From Gemmatimonadota bacterium (GTDB taxonomy: Bacteria > Latescibacterota > UBA2968 > UBA8231): a stretch of 64,000 nucleotides of DNA. Location of the stretch: assembly GCA_018672475.1 (NCBI GenBank), contig JABHFS010000207.1, forward strand, positions 1-64,000, given 5' to 3'. Shown here one piece after another: positions 53,014-61,752 of this stretch (positions are counted from its first letter, which is position 1; each line of letters begins with the position of its first letter). Position numbers and translations under genes: made by a program. The notes below the pieces were generated by a model. It made no database searches. It was not told the DNA's origin and worked only from the letters and a program-made list of their open reading frames with translations.

Positions 53014-54135
53014 TTGCAAATTACCCATTTGGAAATATACCAGGTAGATGCGTCAAAACGCGGGAACTGGATTTTTGTACAATTGCACACCGATGCGGGA
53101 TTGAGCGGCCTCGGCGAGGCGAGTCAGAGCGGTAACGACGGCCTGGTGATCGCGGCACTGCAGCAATTGGGGCCGCAACTCAAGGGAATCGATCCGACCC
53201 AAGTCGAGGCGATATGGGAACGGCTCGCTCGCGGATCGGCTATTTTTTCGGGCGACGCTGGTCGCATCGGGGCTACGGCGCTGAGTGCGGTGGACCAGGC
53301 TCTGTGGGATTTGGCCGGTAAAGCGATGGATGTGCCGGCCTGGAAGTTGATGGGGGGCAAACGGCGCGATAAGATACGCCTCTACGCCAACCTCAACCGG
53401 GGTACCGACGACCGCAGCCCACTGGGTTTTGCCAATGCGGCAAGACGCGCGGTCGATGCCGGGTTCCAGGCGGTTAAAAGCACACCTTTCGACGAGGTAC
53501 AATGGCGGCGGATGGATCGCGACGGGTTCGCACGCGACACCGAGCGCGGCATCGAGCGGCTTGTCAAGACCCGCGAGGCGATTGGCGATGAGATCGAGTT
53601 GTTGGTCGATTGCCATCAGCGTTTTGATTTGGCGACCGCATTCAAGGTTGCTGAAAAGCTCAGCCCGCTGAACCTCTATTGGTTTGAGGAACCGGTACCG
53701 CGCGACCACGTCGACGCGCTGCGCCAATTGCGTTTGCACTCGGGACAGACCATTGCCGGAGGCGAGGCGTTGGTCGGTCGCGAAGGGTTTTGGGATTATA
53801 TCGTACAGGGGGCTGTGGATGTGTTGATGCCGGATGTCAAACACGCAGGTGGTATTACCGAGTGCCGCCGTATAGCGGCCTTGGCCGAAATGGCGCAGAT
53901 GCCGATCGCGCCACATAGCCCGGCCGGTCCGGTGTCGACGATGGCTGGGGTACACCTAGCGGCGACGGTTGCCAATTTTACGGTATTAGAGCATGCTTTT
54001 GGCGAGGTGGCTTGGCGGGGCGAATTGGTGCGACCCGCGGAAAATATAGTCGACGGCTTTATCACGGTGCCGGATGCGCCGGGGCTGGGCATTGAATTCG
54101 ACGAGGCGGTGCTTGCTGCACACCGATTGTCATAG
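53014..54135 (+). CDS. Enolase-superfamily enzyme of the galactonate dehydratase/mandelate racemase type, third copy
   Basis: 373 residues from the TTG at 53014, which has GGAG 7 bases upstream; a longer in-frame start at 52957 adds unconserved sequence. Metal ligands are Asp199 (LVDCHQ), Glu225 (WFEEPVP) and Glu251 (GGEAL); His301 (APHSPAG) is the typical DgoD-type catalytic His. The second-strand base motif reads KST at 155-157 rather than KxK. This layout fits a sugar-acid dehydratase different from the pair at 1.2-3.6 kb. It is 2 bases before the ribB-like gene. Confidence 0.83.
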   Translation: MQITHLEIYQVDASKRGNWIFVQLHTDAGLSGLGEASQSGNDGLVIAALQQLGPQLKGIDPTQVEAIWERLARGSAIFSGDAGRIGATALSAVDQALWDLAGKAMDVPAWKLMGGKRRDKIRLYANLNRGTDDRSPLGFANAARRAVDAGFQAVKSTPFDEVQWRRMDRDGFARDTERGIERLVKTREAIGDEIELLVDCHQRFDLATAFKVAEKLSPLNLYWFEEPVPRDHVDALRQLRLHSGQTIAGGEALVGREGFWDYIVQGAVDVLMPDVKHAGGITECRRIAALAEMAQMPIAPHSPAGPVSTMAGVHLAATVANFTVLEHAFGEVAWRGELVRPAENIVDGFITVPDAPGLGIEFDEAVLAAHRLS

Positions 54136-54137
54136 GG

Positions 54138-54755
54138 ATGGGAAAATCGGTGTATTGTACGTTGGAAGTGGCCGTTCAGGATTTTTGTGCCGGTAAGTTT
54201 CTGATATTGGTCGACGCACAAGAACGGGAAAATGAAGGCGATCTGATCGTTGCCGCCGAGCATATATCGGGTGATAAGATCAATCGAATGTTGTTGGAGG
54301 CGCGCGGGATGTTACACTTGGCTACGACTGAAGATCATTTAGATCGGCTCGGTGTCGGATTGATCGAACCGCATAACGCCGACCATGCCACACCGCGTTT
54401 TGGTTTGCCCTTCGACGCGTTGGCGGGCATTACGACGGGGGTTTCGGCGGCGGACCGTGCAGAGTCGATACGCCAGACTCTCGACCCCGATACTAGCTCG
54501 CAAGATATCGTGATCCCCGGTCACGTGCTACCCTTGGCTGCCCGCCGCGAAGGTTTGTTGGCGCGACAGGGCCACACCGAGGGATCGGTCGAACTGGCCC
54601 GGCGTGCAGGGCTTTTCCCGGCTGCGGTAATGTCGGAAGTGATGGCCTCTGACGGTTCGATGGCCAAAGGGCAGCAACTCGTCGACTTTGCCATTCGTTT
54701 TGATTGTCATATTGTCGACATCGAACAAATTCACCAAGCCGTGTTGCACGCCTGA
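54138..54755 (+). CDS. ribB: 3,4-dihydroxy-2-butanone-4-phosphate synthase (RibB)-like, divergent
   Basis: 205 residues. The RibB signature ERENEGDLIVAAE and the GHTEGSVELARRAGL motif are intact, and the fold length is right. However, the conserved catalytic-loop cysteine region reads GMLHLATTED (His60) where RibB has a Cys, the second conserved Cys reads VMSEVM (Ser166), and the FTVSVD strand is FGLPFD. RibB makes the four-carbon unit of riboflavin from ribulose-5-phosphate. With an enolase-type enzyme two bases upstream and no other rib genes, a related pentulose-phosphate reaction in a catabolic path is possible. Confidence 0.7.
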   Translation: MGKSVYCTLEVAVQDFCAGKFLILVDAQERENEGDLIVAAEHISGDKINRMLLEARGMLHLATTEDHLDRLGVGLIEPHNADHATPRFGLPFDALAGITTGVSAADRAESIRQTLDPDTSSQDIVIPGHVLPLAARREGLLARQGHTEGSVELARRAGLFPAAVMSEVMASDGSMAKGQQLVDFAIRFDCHIVDIEQIHQAVLHA

Positions 54756-54811
54756 AACGAATGCTCTGGCTGGGGCATCTCTTATACGGCCACTCTTAAC
54801 GAGGGAAAGCC

Positions 54812-56983
54812 GTGCATCGTCGCTATAATCTAATCCCGCTTTTGCTGCTTCTACTGTATGGGCCGCTTGCCGCCTTGCCCGGCGCGGGCGATCATCCGGT
54901 GCAAGCACGTCTCTTGGCGACCGTCGACGCGGTTGTGCCTGGCCAGGTCTTTAACATCGGTGTCGAACTGAAGATGGAAGAGGGCTGGCACACGTATTGG
55001 TCTTTCAGCGGTGATGCCGGTCTGCCGATCGAAATCGCATGGCAATCGCCGGACGGATACACTGCTGGTCCGTTGCAATGGCCGCTACCGAGCAAATACG
55101 AAGAAGAGGGCGGGCTGACGGTTTACGGTTATGCTGACGAGGTTTTGCTCGCGGCCACGGTTGATGGGGCGGGCGGATTGGTAGTCGGCGATACGCTGTA
55201 TTTGGCCGCAGAGGTTAGCTGGCTGGTTTGCCGAGAGCTTTGCATTCCAGGAGATACGTCCTTGGCGTTGGCTCTGCCAGTGGCTAAAGTAAATCGCTCC
55301 AGCGCGCATCAAGCGCTATTTGATCGCTATGCAGCCCGCGTTCCCGGTGCATTGGATGAGCGTGTCGAATTGAATTTTACGGTGCGGGGAACGCGTGACC
55401 TCGAGGTTGAACTGGGTTTTACGCGTGAGACTTCTACGTTCTCTGCAGGTGAACAAATCCCCGAATTTTACCCGCAAGCCGCGGACGACTTCGAGTTTTC
55501 AACGCAGCGTATTCGTCCCGATCGGCTGTTGTTATCGTTAAAACCCTACGGCGATACAACGATCGATTCATTGCGCGGAGTGTTGGTCTATCGCGCCAAT
55601 GGCCAGGTCGAGGCAGCTGAAGTGGTGTTGGATTTGCGGTCGGCTCTGCAAGCGGGGGAAGGCGGCCCCGGGCTACTGGAACGGGATTTTAACACGATCG
55701 GCGACAAGGTCGTTAGATCGCTGTGGGTCTATATCGCCTTTGCCGTATTGGGCGGTTTAATCCTCAATCTAATGCCCTGCGTGCTGCCGGTTATTTCGCT
55801 TAAGATACTTGGTTTCGTTAATCAGGCCGGCGAAGACGCCAGACGCGTGCGGCAATTGGGTTGGGCATTTTGTGGCGGGATCTTGGCGACATTTTTGGCT
55901 TTGGCGCTCGTGGTGCTGTTGCTCAAGGGCGGCGGCGAGCAAATTGGTTGGGGGTTTCAGTTTCAGTATCCGGGTTTTGTGATGGCGATGGCCGCGTTGG
56001 TTTTTGCACTGGCTCTGAGTCTCTTTGGCGTATTCGAGATTCTGCTGCCGGGCACCAGCGGTGAGATGGGGGGCTTGGGGGGGCGCGAAGGTTTATCGGG
56101 ATCTTTCTTAAATGGGGTGCTGGCGACGATCTTGGCGACACCCTGCACCGCGCCCTTTTTAGGCACCGCTCTCGGTTTTGCTTTCGCACAATCGCCTTTC
56201 GTCGTCGTCGTTGTTTTTGCGGCGATCGGTATTGGTATGGCCTTGCCTTATATGGTGTTGGCGCTAAAACCGGCTTGGATGGGGTGGTTGCCCAAACCTG
56301 GTCCTTGGATGGGGTGGTTCAAACAGTTGATGGGTTTTCTATTGATGGCCACCGTATTGTGGTTGCTCTGGGTTTTAGGCAATCAGGTGGGGGTCGAGGG
56401 CGTGGTGTGGACGGGCGCTTTCCTGCTCGGATTGGCATTGGCCTGTTGGGTGTGGGGGCAATGGGGCAGTTTTCTGCACACCGGTCGCTCGCAAAAGATC
56501 GCCCGCGTAACGGCTTTCGTATTGGTTGCGGGCAGCTATGGACTGTTCCTGCATCCGCTGCTGGCCGTTGAACAAGAGATGGCGGCGGTGGACGGGAATC
56601 TTGCCGATGAGTTGGATTGGCGTCCGTTTAGCATCGGGGGGGTTGAGGAATTAGTTGCTAATGGGCAAATGGTGTTTATAGATTTCACCGCCGAATGGTG
56701 TTGGACCTGTAAGGTCAACGAGCGGGTGGTATTGTCGCAAGAGGCGGTGCGTCAACGATTCACGGAACTCGATGTGGCATTGGTCAAGGCCGATTGGACC
56801 AATCGCAATGCCGAGATCACGCAACTGCTGCGCGCCTTCGGGCGCTCGGGCGTGCCGCTCTATGTGATCTTTCCCGCTGGGCGCCCCGATAGCCCGCTGA
56901 TCCTGCCGGAGGTGATTACCGCGGAGTTGGTTCTGAAGAAGCTCGAGGAAGCCGCGGCTATCGCGGGGGAAATCTCGCGGTAG
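54812..56983 (+). CDS. ScsB/DsbD-type thiol:disulfide interchange protein
   Basis: 723 residues from a GTG. Signal peptide 1-24, an N-terminal DsbD-alpha-like domain with Cys140 and Cys144 (CRELCIPG), an eight-helix CcdA-like membrane domain whose redox cysteines are Cys323 (LMPCVLPV) and Cys445 (TPCTAPFLG), and a C-terminal thioredoxin domain with Cys630/Cys633 (EWCWTCK). It carries electrons from cytoplasmic thioredoxin to periplasmic disulfide isomerases or copper-stress proteins. The long N-terminal domain is closer to ScsB than to E. coli DsbD. Confidence 0.88.
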   Translation: MHRRYNLIPLLLLLLYGPLAALPGAGDHPVQARLLATVDAVVPGQVFNIGVELKMEEGWHTYWSFSGDAGLPIEIAWQSPDGYTAGPLQWPLPSKYEEEGGLTVYGYADEVLLAATVDGAGGLVVGDTLYLAAEVSWLVCRELCIPGDTSLALALPVAKVNRSSAHQALFDRYAARVPGALDERVELNFTVRGTRDLEVELGFTRETSTFSAGEQIPEFYPQAADDFEFSTQRIRPDRLLLSLKPYGDTTIDSLRGVLVYRANGQVEAAEVVLDLRSALQAGEGGPGLLERDFNTIGDKVVRSLWVYIAFAVLGGLILNLMPCVLPVISLKILGFVNQAGEDARRVRQLGWAFCGGILATFLALALVVLLLKGGGEQIGWGFQFQYPGFVMAMAALVFALALSLFGVFEILLPGTSGEMGGLGGREGLSGSFLNGVLATILATPCTAPFLGTALGFAFAQSPFVVVVVFAAIGIGMALPYMVLALKPAWMGWLPKPGPWMGWFKQLMGFLLMATVLWLLWVLGNQVGVEGVVWTGAFLLGLALACWVWGQWGSFLHTGRSQKIARVTAFVLVAGSYGLFLHPLLAVEQEMAAVDGNLADELDWRPFSIGGVEELVANGQMVFIDFTAEWCWTCKVNERVVLSQEAVRQRFTELDVALVKADWTNRNAEITQLLRAFGRSGVPLYVIFPAGRPDSPLILPEVITAELVLKKLEEAAAIAGEISR

Positions 56984-56990
56984 CCGCGGC

Positions 56991-57812
56991 ATGTTTTCCG
57001 TTATAATCCCGGTATATAATCGCCGCGAGCTGGTCGGCCGGGCGATCCGCTCGGTTTTGCTGCAGGAGGAGGGCGACTGCGAGGTTATTGTCGTCGATGA
57101 CGCCTCGGATGACGGCACGTCTGACTGGGTGCGCGAAACATTCGCCGATCGAGTGCAGTTGCTGGTGCTCGAAAAAAATGGCGGAGTTTCCGCGGCGCGC
57201 AACCACGGAATCGAAGCGGCGCGTGGGGAGTGGATCGCCCTGCTCGATTCGGACGACGAATGGCTGCCCGGTAAACTCGCACGGCAGGCCACGTGCCTGG
57301 CCGAAAGCGGGTTGTTGGTCTGTCACACTGATGAGATTTGGATCCGCGACGGCGTCAGAGTCAACCCGCATAAACACCACCGGAAATACGGCGGCGATAT
57401 TTTTTTCAAGGCCCTGCCGCTGTGTGTAATGTCCCCCTCGTCAATCGTGATCCACCGCGACGTTTTCGCTGCCGTCGGCCTATTTGACGAAAACTTGCCC
57501 GCTTGTGAGGACTACGAGCTCTGGCTGCGCATTGGCAGTCGCTATGAGGTCGCTTATCTCGAAGACAAGCTCATTCGCAAATACGGCGGCCATGCGGACC
57601 AATTATCGCAAGCCCACTTGGCGATGGACCGTTTCAGGATTTATGCACTCGACAAATTATTACGCGATATGCCGGAACTCGTCGTGGAGCGTAGGGCGGC
57701 GGCGTGTGCGATGTTATTGCGCAAGGCCCGCATAGTGCACAAGGGGGCGATCAAGCACGGCAATGAAGAGTTGCGCGGGAAAATGGCTAGTTATCTCGCG
57801 GATTGGGAATGA
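56991..57812 (+). CDS. Family 2 glycosyltransferase
   Basis: 273 residues. GT-A fold: FSVIIPVYNRRELVGRAIRS start, VIVVDDASDDGT nucleotide strand, NGGVSAARNHGIEAARGEW, and the metal-binding DSDDEW at 86-91. PACEDYELWLRIG contains the likely catalytic base. It transfers a sugar to a lipid or polysaccharide intermediate. It starts 7 bases after the thiol reductase gene; other polysaccharide genes are not nearby. Confidence 0.9.
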   Translation: MFSVIIPVYNRRELVGRAIRSVLLQEEGDCEVIVVDDASDDGTSDWVRETFADRVQLLVLEKNGGVSAARNHGIEAARGEWIALLDSDDEWLPGKLARQATCLAESGLLVCHTDEIWIRDGVRVNPHKHHRKYGGDIFFKALPLCVMSPSSIVIHRDVFAAVGLFDENLPACEDYELWLRIGSRYEVAYLEDKLIRKYGGHADQLSQAHLAMDRFRIYALDKLLRDMPELVVERRAAACAMLLRKARIVHKGAIKHGNEELRGKMASYLADWE

Positions 57813-57855
57813 AAAAACCACTTTGAAAAAGGGGCACTGAGCGACCGATCCCTGT

Positions 57856-58290
57856 TCATCCTAACAATATCTTGACTTCCTTAATACCCATCGTACGCAA
57901 CTCTGCTAGGCCTGGGCGATAGGCATCGCGCGGTATAGATGTCCCCGCTTCCCAACGGACGACAGTGTTGGTACTGACATTGAGCAATTGGCTGAGTTCG
58001 CTCTGCGAGAGTTTGAGGCGTTTGCGGTGTTTTTTGATCGAACTGGGGGTGAGGCGAATTTTCCCCGTGGTGCCGATATTGTCCGCTGCGAGAGTCTTGT
58101 CTGCGGGTTGGGCCGAGACGGTTTTAAGCTGACCGATCTGTTTTTCTAAACGCGCGATGGTATCGCGTTGTTTGCGCATGGCCTTCTTGAGATCGCGCAC
58201 TTGGGTTTGCAATGGCTCGCATGCGCTGCGTACTTCCTTGCGAGAGAGTCTTCTGATTTCGTCGCTTAATACTGCCGCGAGGTTGGGCAT
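57856..58290 (-). CDS. XRE-family helix-turn-helix regulator with N-terminal coiled coil
   Basis: 144 residues from the ATG at 58290 (MPNLAAVLSDEIRRLSRKEV), which has an AGGA 10 bases upstream; longer starts exist. A coiled coil (about 33-66, AMRKQRDTIARLEKQIGQLK) precedes an HTH: LKLSQSELSQLLNVSTNTV and RWEAGTSIPR. Residues C-terminal of the HTH are short, so it has no ligand domain. Similar small proteins often pair an antitoxin or a nucleoid role; target unknown. Confidence 0.7.
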   Translation of the reverse strand: MPNLAAVLSDEIRRLSRKEVRSACEPLQTQVRDLKKAMRKQRDTIARLEKQIGQLKTVSAQPADKTLAADNIGTTGKIRLTPSSIKKHRKRLKLSQSELSQLLNVSTNTVVRWEAGTSIPRDAYRPGLAELRTMGIKEVKILLG

Positions 58291-58390
58291 ATTCGACAAT
58301 CCTTTCATTGGGATAGAATGTTGTTGGATATGGGAAGGGTTAGCATATAAAAAACGCAATGCGAATTTAAATCGTTAATATTCACCGCAA

Positions 58391-58768
58391 TTAGCACCAT
58401 CGCGATAGCCAATATCCCAGCGATACCGCACCGAGACCGAGGCTTATATGCAATAGGATATTGAGCAGGGCGAGCGGTAGGTCAACGCCGCGCGCAATAT
58501 TGAGTGTATCATAACCAAAAGTAGAAAAAGTCGTGAAACCGCCGAGCATGCCCGTGAAGACAAATAGACGCAATTCGGGAGAGAATAGTTGGCGGTGTTG
58601 AGCAAGGCCGCCGAGGAAGCCGATGATAAGGCAACCGAGCACATTGACCACCAACGTGCCATAGGGAAGGGCGGTCGAACCGGTCAGAGATTGAGTGAGT
58701 AAGCCGGCGAGATACCGCAGGACGGATCCCAAAAAACCACCACCGCCGACTAGTACAAGGTTTAGCAT
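58391..58768 (-). CDS. crcB: Fluoride exporter CrcB/Fluc
   Basis: 125 residues with four transmembrane helices. GGGGFLGSVLRYLAG, TLVVNVLGCLIIGFL and GMLGGFTTFSTFGYD are the Fluc signatures; the phenylalanines and Asn are in place. It forms a dual-topology dimeric F- channel. No fluoride riboswitch core is visible in the ~125 bases upstream. Confidence 0.93.
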   Translation of the reverse strand: MLNLVLVGGGGFLGSVLRYLAGLLTQSLTGSTALPYGTLVVNVLGCLIIGFLGGLAQHRQLFSPELRLFVFTGMLGGFTTFSTFGYDTLNIARGVDLPLALLNILLHISLGLGAVSLGYWLSRWC

Positions 58769-58826
58769 GATTATTTTTTATTTTTTATATATGATAAAGT
58801 CACAAGCAAGAATATAGGCCAAATAC

Positions 58827-58864
58827 AAAAATGCGCATCCTCTTAAATGGTTACAGGATGCGCA
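58827..58864 (-). terminator. Rho-independent terminator before crcB
   Basis: A perfect 10-bp stem (58832-58841 and 58855-58864, 13-base loop) is followed on the minus strand by five T and more T-rich sequence. It terminates the upstream purA remnant, which keeps its terminator although the gene is dead. Confidence 0.7.
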
Positions 58865-58893
58865 AAATAAACTCGTCGGATGTCTATAACCGC

Positions 58894-59210
58894 TTAATGT
58901 AAATTGAACAGGTCTTCATAGTATTTGCCGCAATCGCAGAGCGAGACGGGCAGGTTTAAGCGCGATGCTAACTCATCGATAAGGCCGCGTGCTCGGGTAA
59001 CGCGCCTAGGTGGTTGCAGAAGGCAAGGGCGATCTGGGTCGGGCCATTGAGCATAATGGCTTCCTGCAAGTGCGGCCAAGATATACCGGTGGCTTTGCGT
59101 CGTCGCCGCCGGGTCGTTCGTCCGTATTCAGCGATCTCTCTTCTATTTTCCTCCGCGGTCTCTCATTGCAATGGCAAAGGGCCGGTGCCGAGGTGGTTCG
59201 GCACCGGGAG
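58894..59210 (-). pseudogene. purA: Fragment of adenylosuccinate synthetase (C-terminal part)
   Basis: From about 59190 the minus strand reads GTGPLPLQ, a TGA, then REIAEYGRTT and, in the same frame, WPHLQEAIMLNGPTQIALAF, matching the purine-synthetase 'eyGttTGR...' and 'lNGatQiAlT' motifs. It then shifts frame into ARGLIDELASRLNLPVSLCD and CGKYYEDLFNLH, ending at 58894. Only the last third of a ~430-residue enzyme remains, with at least one stop and one frameshift. Confidence 0.65.
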
Positions 59211-59310
59211 TGATGTTTGATGCTAGGACGATAAGAGAAATTAATACATTAGAAAAATTCATATAAATTACTTTTAGCATAATTAATATTAATGAAGAGA
59301 AGCAACGGCT

Positions 59311-60204
59311 ATGGATCTCTACCAGCTGCGTGGTTTTTACGAAATCGTTCGCGAACAGAGTTTTACCCGCGCGGCGGAGAAGCTCTTTTTAACACAACCG
59401 GCGATTAGTTTGCAGATAAAGGCATTAGAGACCGAATTGCAGGAGATGCTGCTTGAGCGCAATCGACGGCAGATCCGTCTGACGCCGGCGGGGGAGATCC
59501 TTTTTTTGCACGCTAGGGATATCTTCGCTCGTTTAGAAGAGGCTTATAGCGATATAGCGGCCCTAAAGAGTGTCCTGCGGGGGCGATTAGCGATAGGGAC
59601 CAGCGATACCAATTGCACCTATATCCTGCCTGGTCTGCTCGCCGAGTTTCGCGCCCGCCACCCGGAAGTGGAGTTAGATATCCGCAACAGGATGTCACCG
59701 GAAGTCGGCAATTTGGTGCTCAACGACGAGGTGGAGTTTGGTTTGGCGACGCTGCCGGTAAAACACCGCGACCTCGTTGGGGAAGCGCTCTTTGAACGCC
59801 GGGACGTGTTAATCTGCCCGCCGGATCACGCGCTGGGCAAACGAAAGAGGGTTGGGCTTAAGCAGGTCGCTGAACACCCATTCTTGGCATTGGAGCGCGG
59901 AAGTACAAGCCGGCAATTGCTCGACGAGTTATTTCGTCAGCAGGGGTTGGAATTGCAGGTAGAGATGAACCTGGGCGGGATCGAGATTTTAAAGCGCTAT
60001 GTTGAAATCGGATTGGGTATCGCATTGGTGCCGGAAGTGGCAGTGGAAGAGGAAGTGGCGGCGGGTAAACTGCATGCGTTACAGGTAAACGGCCTAGTTA
60101 AGCGAAAAATAGGATTGGTGGAGCACAAGGGGCGGCGGCGGTCACAGGCGACGACCGCCTTTTTGGATCTGTTGGAAGAGTTTGTTGCAGCAGGTAAAAT
60201 TTAG
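59311..60204 (+). CDS. LysR-family transcriptional regulator
   Basis: 297 residues. The HTH (QSFTRAAEKLFLTQPAISLQ) is followed by the periplasmic-binding-like effector domain from about 90 (GRLAIGTSDTNCTYILPGLL) with a typical hinge; GLGIALVPEVAVEEEV closes the second lobe. It resembles CysB/CbbR-type regulators, which sense small metabolites. The gene is not next to an obvious divergent target: upstream is the purA remnant, and the convergent gnd and pgi follow. The 90-base AT-rich leader probably contains an autoregulatory site. Confidence 0.9.
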   Translation: MDLYQLRGFYEIVREQSFTRAAEKLFLTQPAISLQIKALETELQEMLLERNRRQIRLTPAGEILFLHARDIFARLEEAYSDIAALKSVLRGRLAIGTSDTNCTYILPGLLAEFRARHPEVELDIRNRMSPEVGNLVLNDEVEFGLATLPVKHRDLVGEALFERRDVLICPPDHALGKRKRVGLKQVAEHPFLALERGSTSRQLLDELFRQQGLELQVEMNLGGIEILKRYVEIGLGIALVPEVAVEEEVAAGKLHALQVNGLVKRKIGLVEHKGRRRSQATTAFLDLLEEFVAAGKI

Positions 60205-60224
60205 TGGCGACAGCAGTGGCGAGC

Positions 60225-60265
60225 GCGGCGCAAAACCCTGTTGATGAAAACGGGCTTTGCGCCGC
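60225..60265. terminator. Long hairpin between convergent LysR and gnd genes
   Basis: A 10-bp perfect stem (60225-60234 and 60256-60265), extended by three more pairs after one mismatch, sits in the 67 bases between convergent genes. On the plus strand it is followed by A, not T, and on the minus strand by GC-rich sequence, so it lacks a U-tract like the hairpin at 3616. Confidence 0.5.
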
Positions 60266-60271
60266 AAAAAA

Positions 60272-61726
60272 CTAAGCGTTATACGAAGTCGACGCGGTGG
60301 TGCCGCCGCGGCCGGTCCAGTTCGTATGGAAGAATTCGCCGCGTGGTTTGTCGACGCGCTCATAGGTGTGGGCGCCAAAATAGTCGCGCTGTGCCTGTAG
60401 TAGGTTGGCGGGCAGGCGTTCGGAGCGGTAGCCGTCGTAGTAGGCGAGGGCGCTGGAAAAGGTCGGAACGGGCACGCCCAAGGTCACGGCGGTGGCCACG
60501 ACTCGGCGCCAGGCGGCCTGGTTTTTTCCGATTTCGCCGACGAAGTGTGGGGCTAAGAGTAGGTTGGCCAGCTTGGGGTCCGCGTCGAAGGCTTCTTTAA
60601 TCCGGCCTAGGAATTGCGCGCGGATGATGCAACCACCGCGCCACATCAGGGCGATACTGCCGTAGCTGAGATCCCAACCATATTCTGCTGCTGCCAAAGC
60701 CAACAACTGATAGCCCTGGGCGTAGGAGCATATTTTGGCCGCATAGAGGGCTTGGCGGATATCCTCGATAAAAGTGGCTTTATCGCCATCGAACGAGGTG
60801 TCTGGTCCCTTGAGCACCGCGGAGGCGGCAACGCGTTCGTCTTTCAAAGAGGAAAGCGCTCGGCTGAAAACGGCTTCGGTGATCGCGGTTACTGGGGCGC
60901 CCAATTGCAGTGAGTCGATGCCGGTCCACTTGCCGGTGCCTTTCTGCCCGGCCGTGTCCAGGATTAGGTCGACCATCGGTTGGCCGGTCTCGTCGTCGGT
61001 CTTGGCGAGGATGTCGCCGGTGATCTCGATGAGATAACTGTCGAGATCACCCTTATTCCACTGCTTGAAGATCTCGCTCATCTCCTTGGGCTCTATACCC
61101 AATACCTGTCGTAACAGAGCATAGGCCTCGGCGATCATCTGCATATCGCCGTATTCGATGCCGTTGTGGACCATTTTGACATAGTGGCCGGCGCCGTCCT
61201 GGCCGACCCAATCGCAACAGGGACTGCCGCCGTCGACTTTGGCCGCGATCGCCTGGAAGATGTCTTTGACGTGTGGCCAGGCTTCGGGGTTGCCGCCGGG
61301 CATAATGCTCGGTCCTTTGAGCGCGCCCTCTTCGCCGCCTGAGACGCCGGTGCCTATGTAGAGGAGGCCTTTTTCGGTCAGTTCCTTGGTCCGGCGGACG
61401 GTGTCCTGGTAGTTGGAGTTGCCGCCGTCGATAAGGATATCGCCGGGATCGAGCAGGGGCAACAGGCTGTCGATGACCCGGTCAACGGCCTCGCCAGCCT
61501 GGACCATCATCATGACCCGCCGCGGTTTTTTGAGTTTGGCCAGCAGTTCCTCGGGTGAATAGGTGCCGATGATGGATTTACCTTGCGCGCGATCGCCCAT
61601 AAAGTCGTCGACTTTGGCGGTGGTCCGGTTATAGACGGCGACGGTAAAACCGTGGTTGGCCATATTGAGGACGAGGTTCTCGCCCATTACGGCAAGGCCA
61701 ATAAGGCCGATATCTGCTTGACTCAT
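60272..61726 (-). CDS. gnd: 6-phosphogluconate dehydrogenase, decarboxylating
   Basis: 484 residues. NADP-binding [21 protein letters not shown] with VYNRTT, the [19 protein letters not shown] substrate loop, [10 protein letters not shown] catalytic Lys/Asn region and the [12 protein letters not shown] motif are all canonical for the long form. It makes ribulose-5-phosphate in the oxidative pentose phosphate pathway. Only 26 bases separate it from pgi upstream, so the two are cotranscribed. Confidence 0.97.
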   Translation of the reverse strand: MSQADIGLIGLAVMGENLVLNMANHGFTVAVYNRTTAKVDDFMGDRAQGKSIIGTYSPEELLAKLKKPRRVMMMVQAGEAVDRVIDSLLPLLDPGDILIDGGNSNYQDTVRRTKELTEKGLLYIGTGVSGGEEGALKGPSIMPGGNPEAWPHVKDIFQAIAAKVDGGSPCCDWVGQDGAGHYVKMVHNGIEYGDMQMIAEAYALLRQVLGIEPKEMSEIFKQWNKGDLDSYLIEITGDILAKTDDETGQPMVDLILDTAGQKGTGKWTGIDSLQLGAPVTAITEAVFSRALSSLKDERVAASAVLKGPDTSFDGDKATFIEDIRQALYAAKICSYAQGYQLLALAAAEYGWDLSYGSIALMWRGGCIIRAQFLGRIKEAFDADPKLANLLLAPHFVGEIGKNQAAWRRVVATAVTLGVPVPTFSSALAYYDGYRSERLPANLLQAQRDYFGAHTYERVDKPRGEFFHTNWTGRGGTTASTSYNA

Positions 61727-61752
61727 TAATTATCTCCCGTGTAGTAGCTGAA

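Noticed and set aside
58769-58893. Fluoride riboswitch before crcB
   Set aside because: The conserved GG-GATGG and CTGATG elements are absent; the only structure is a terminator hairpin.
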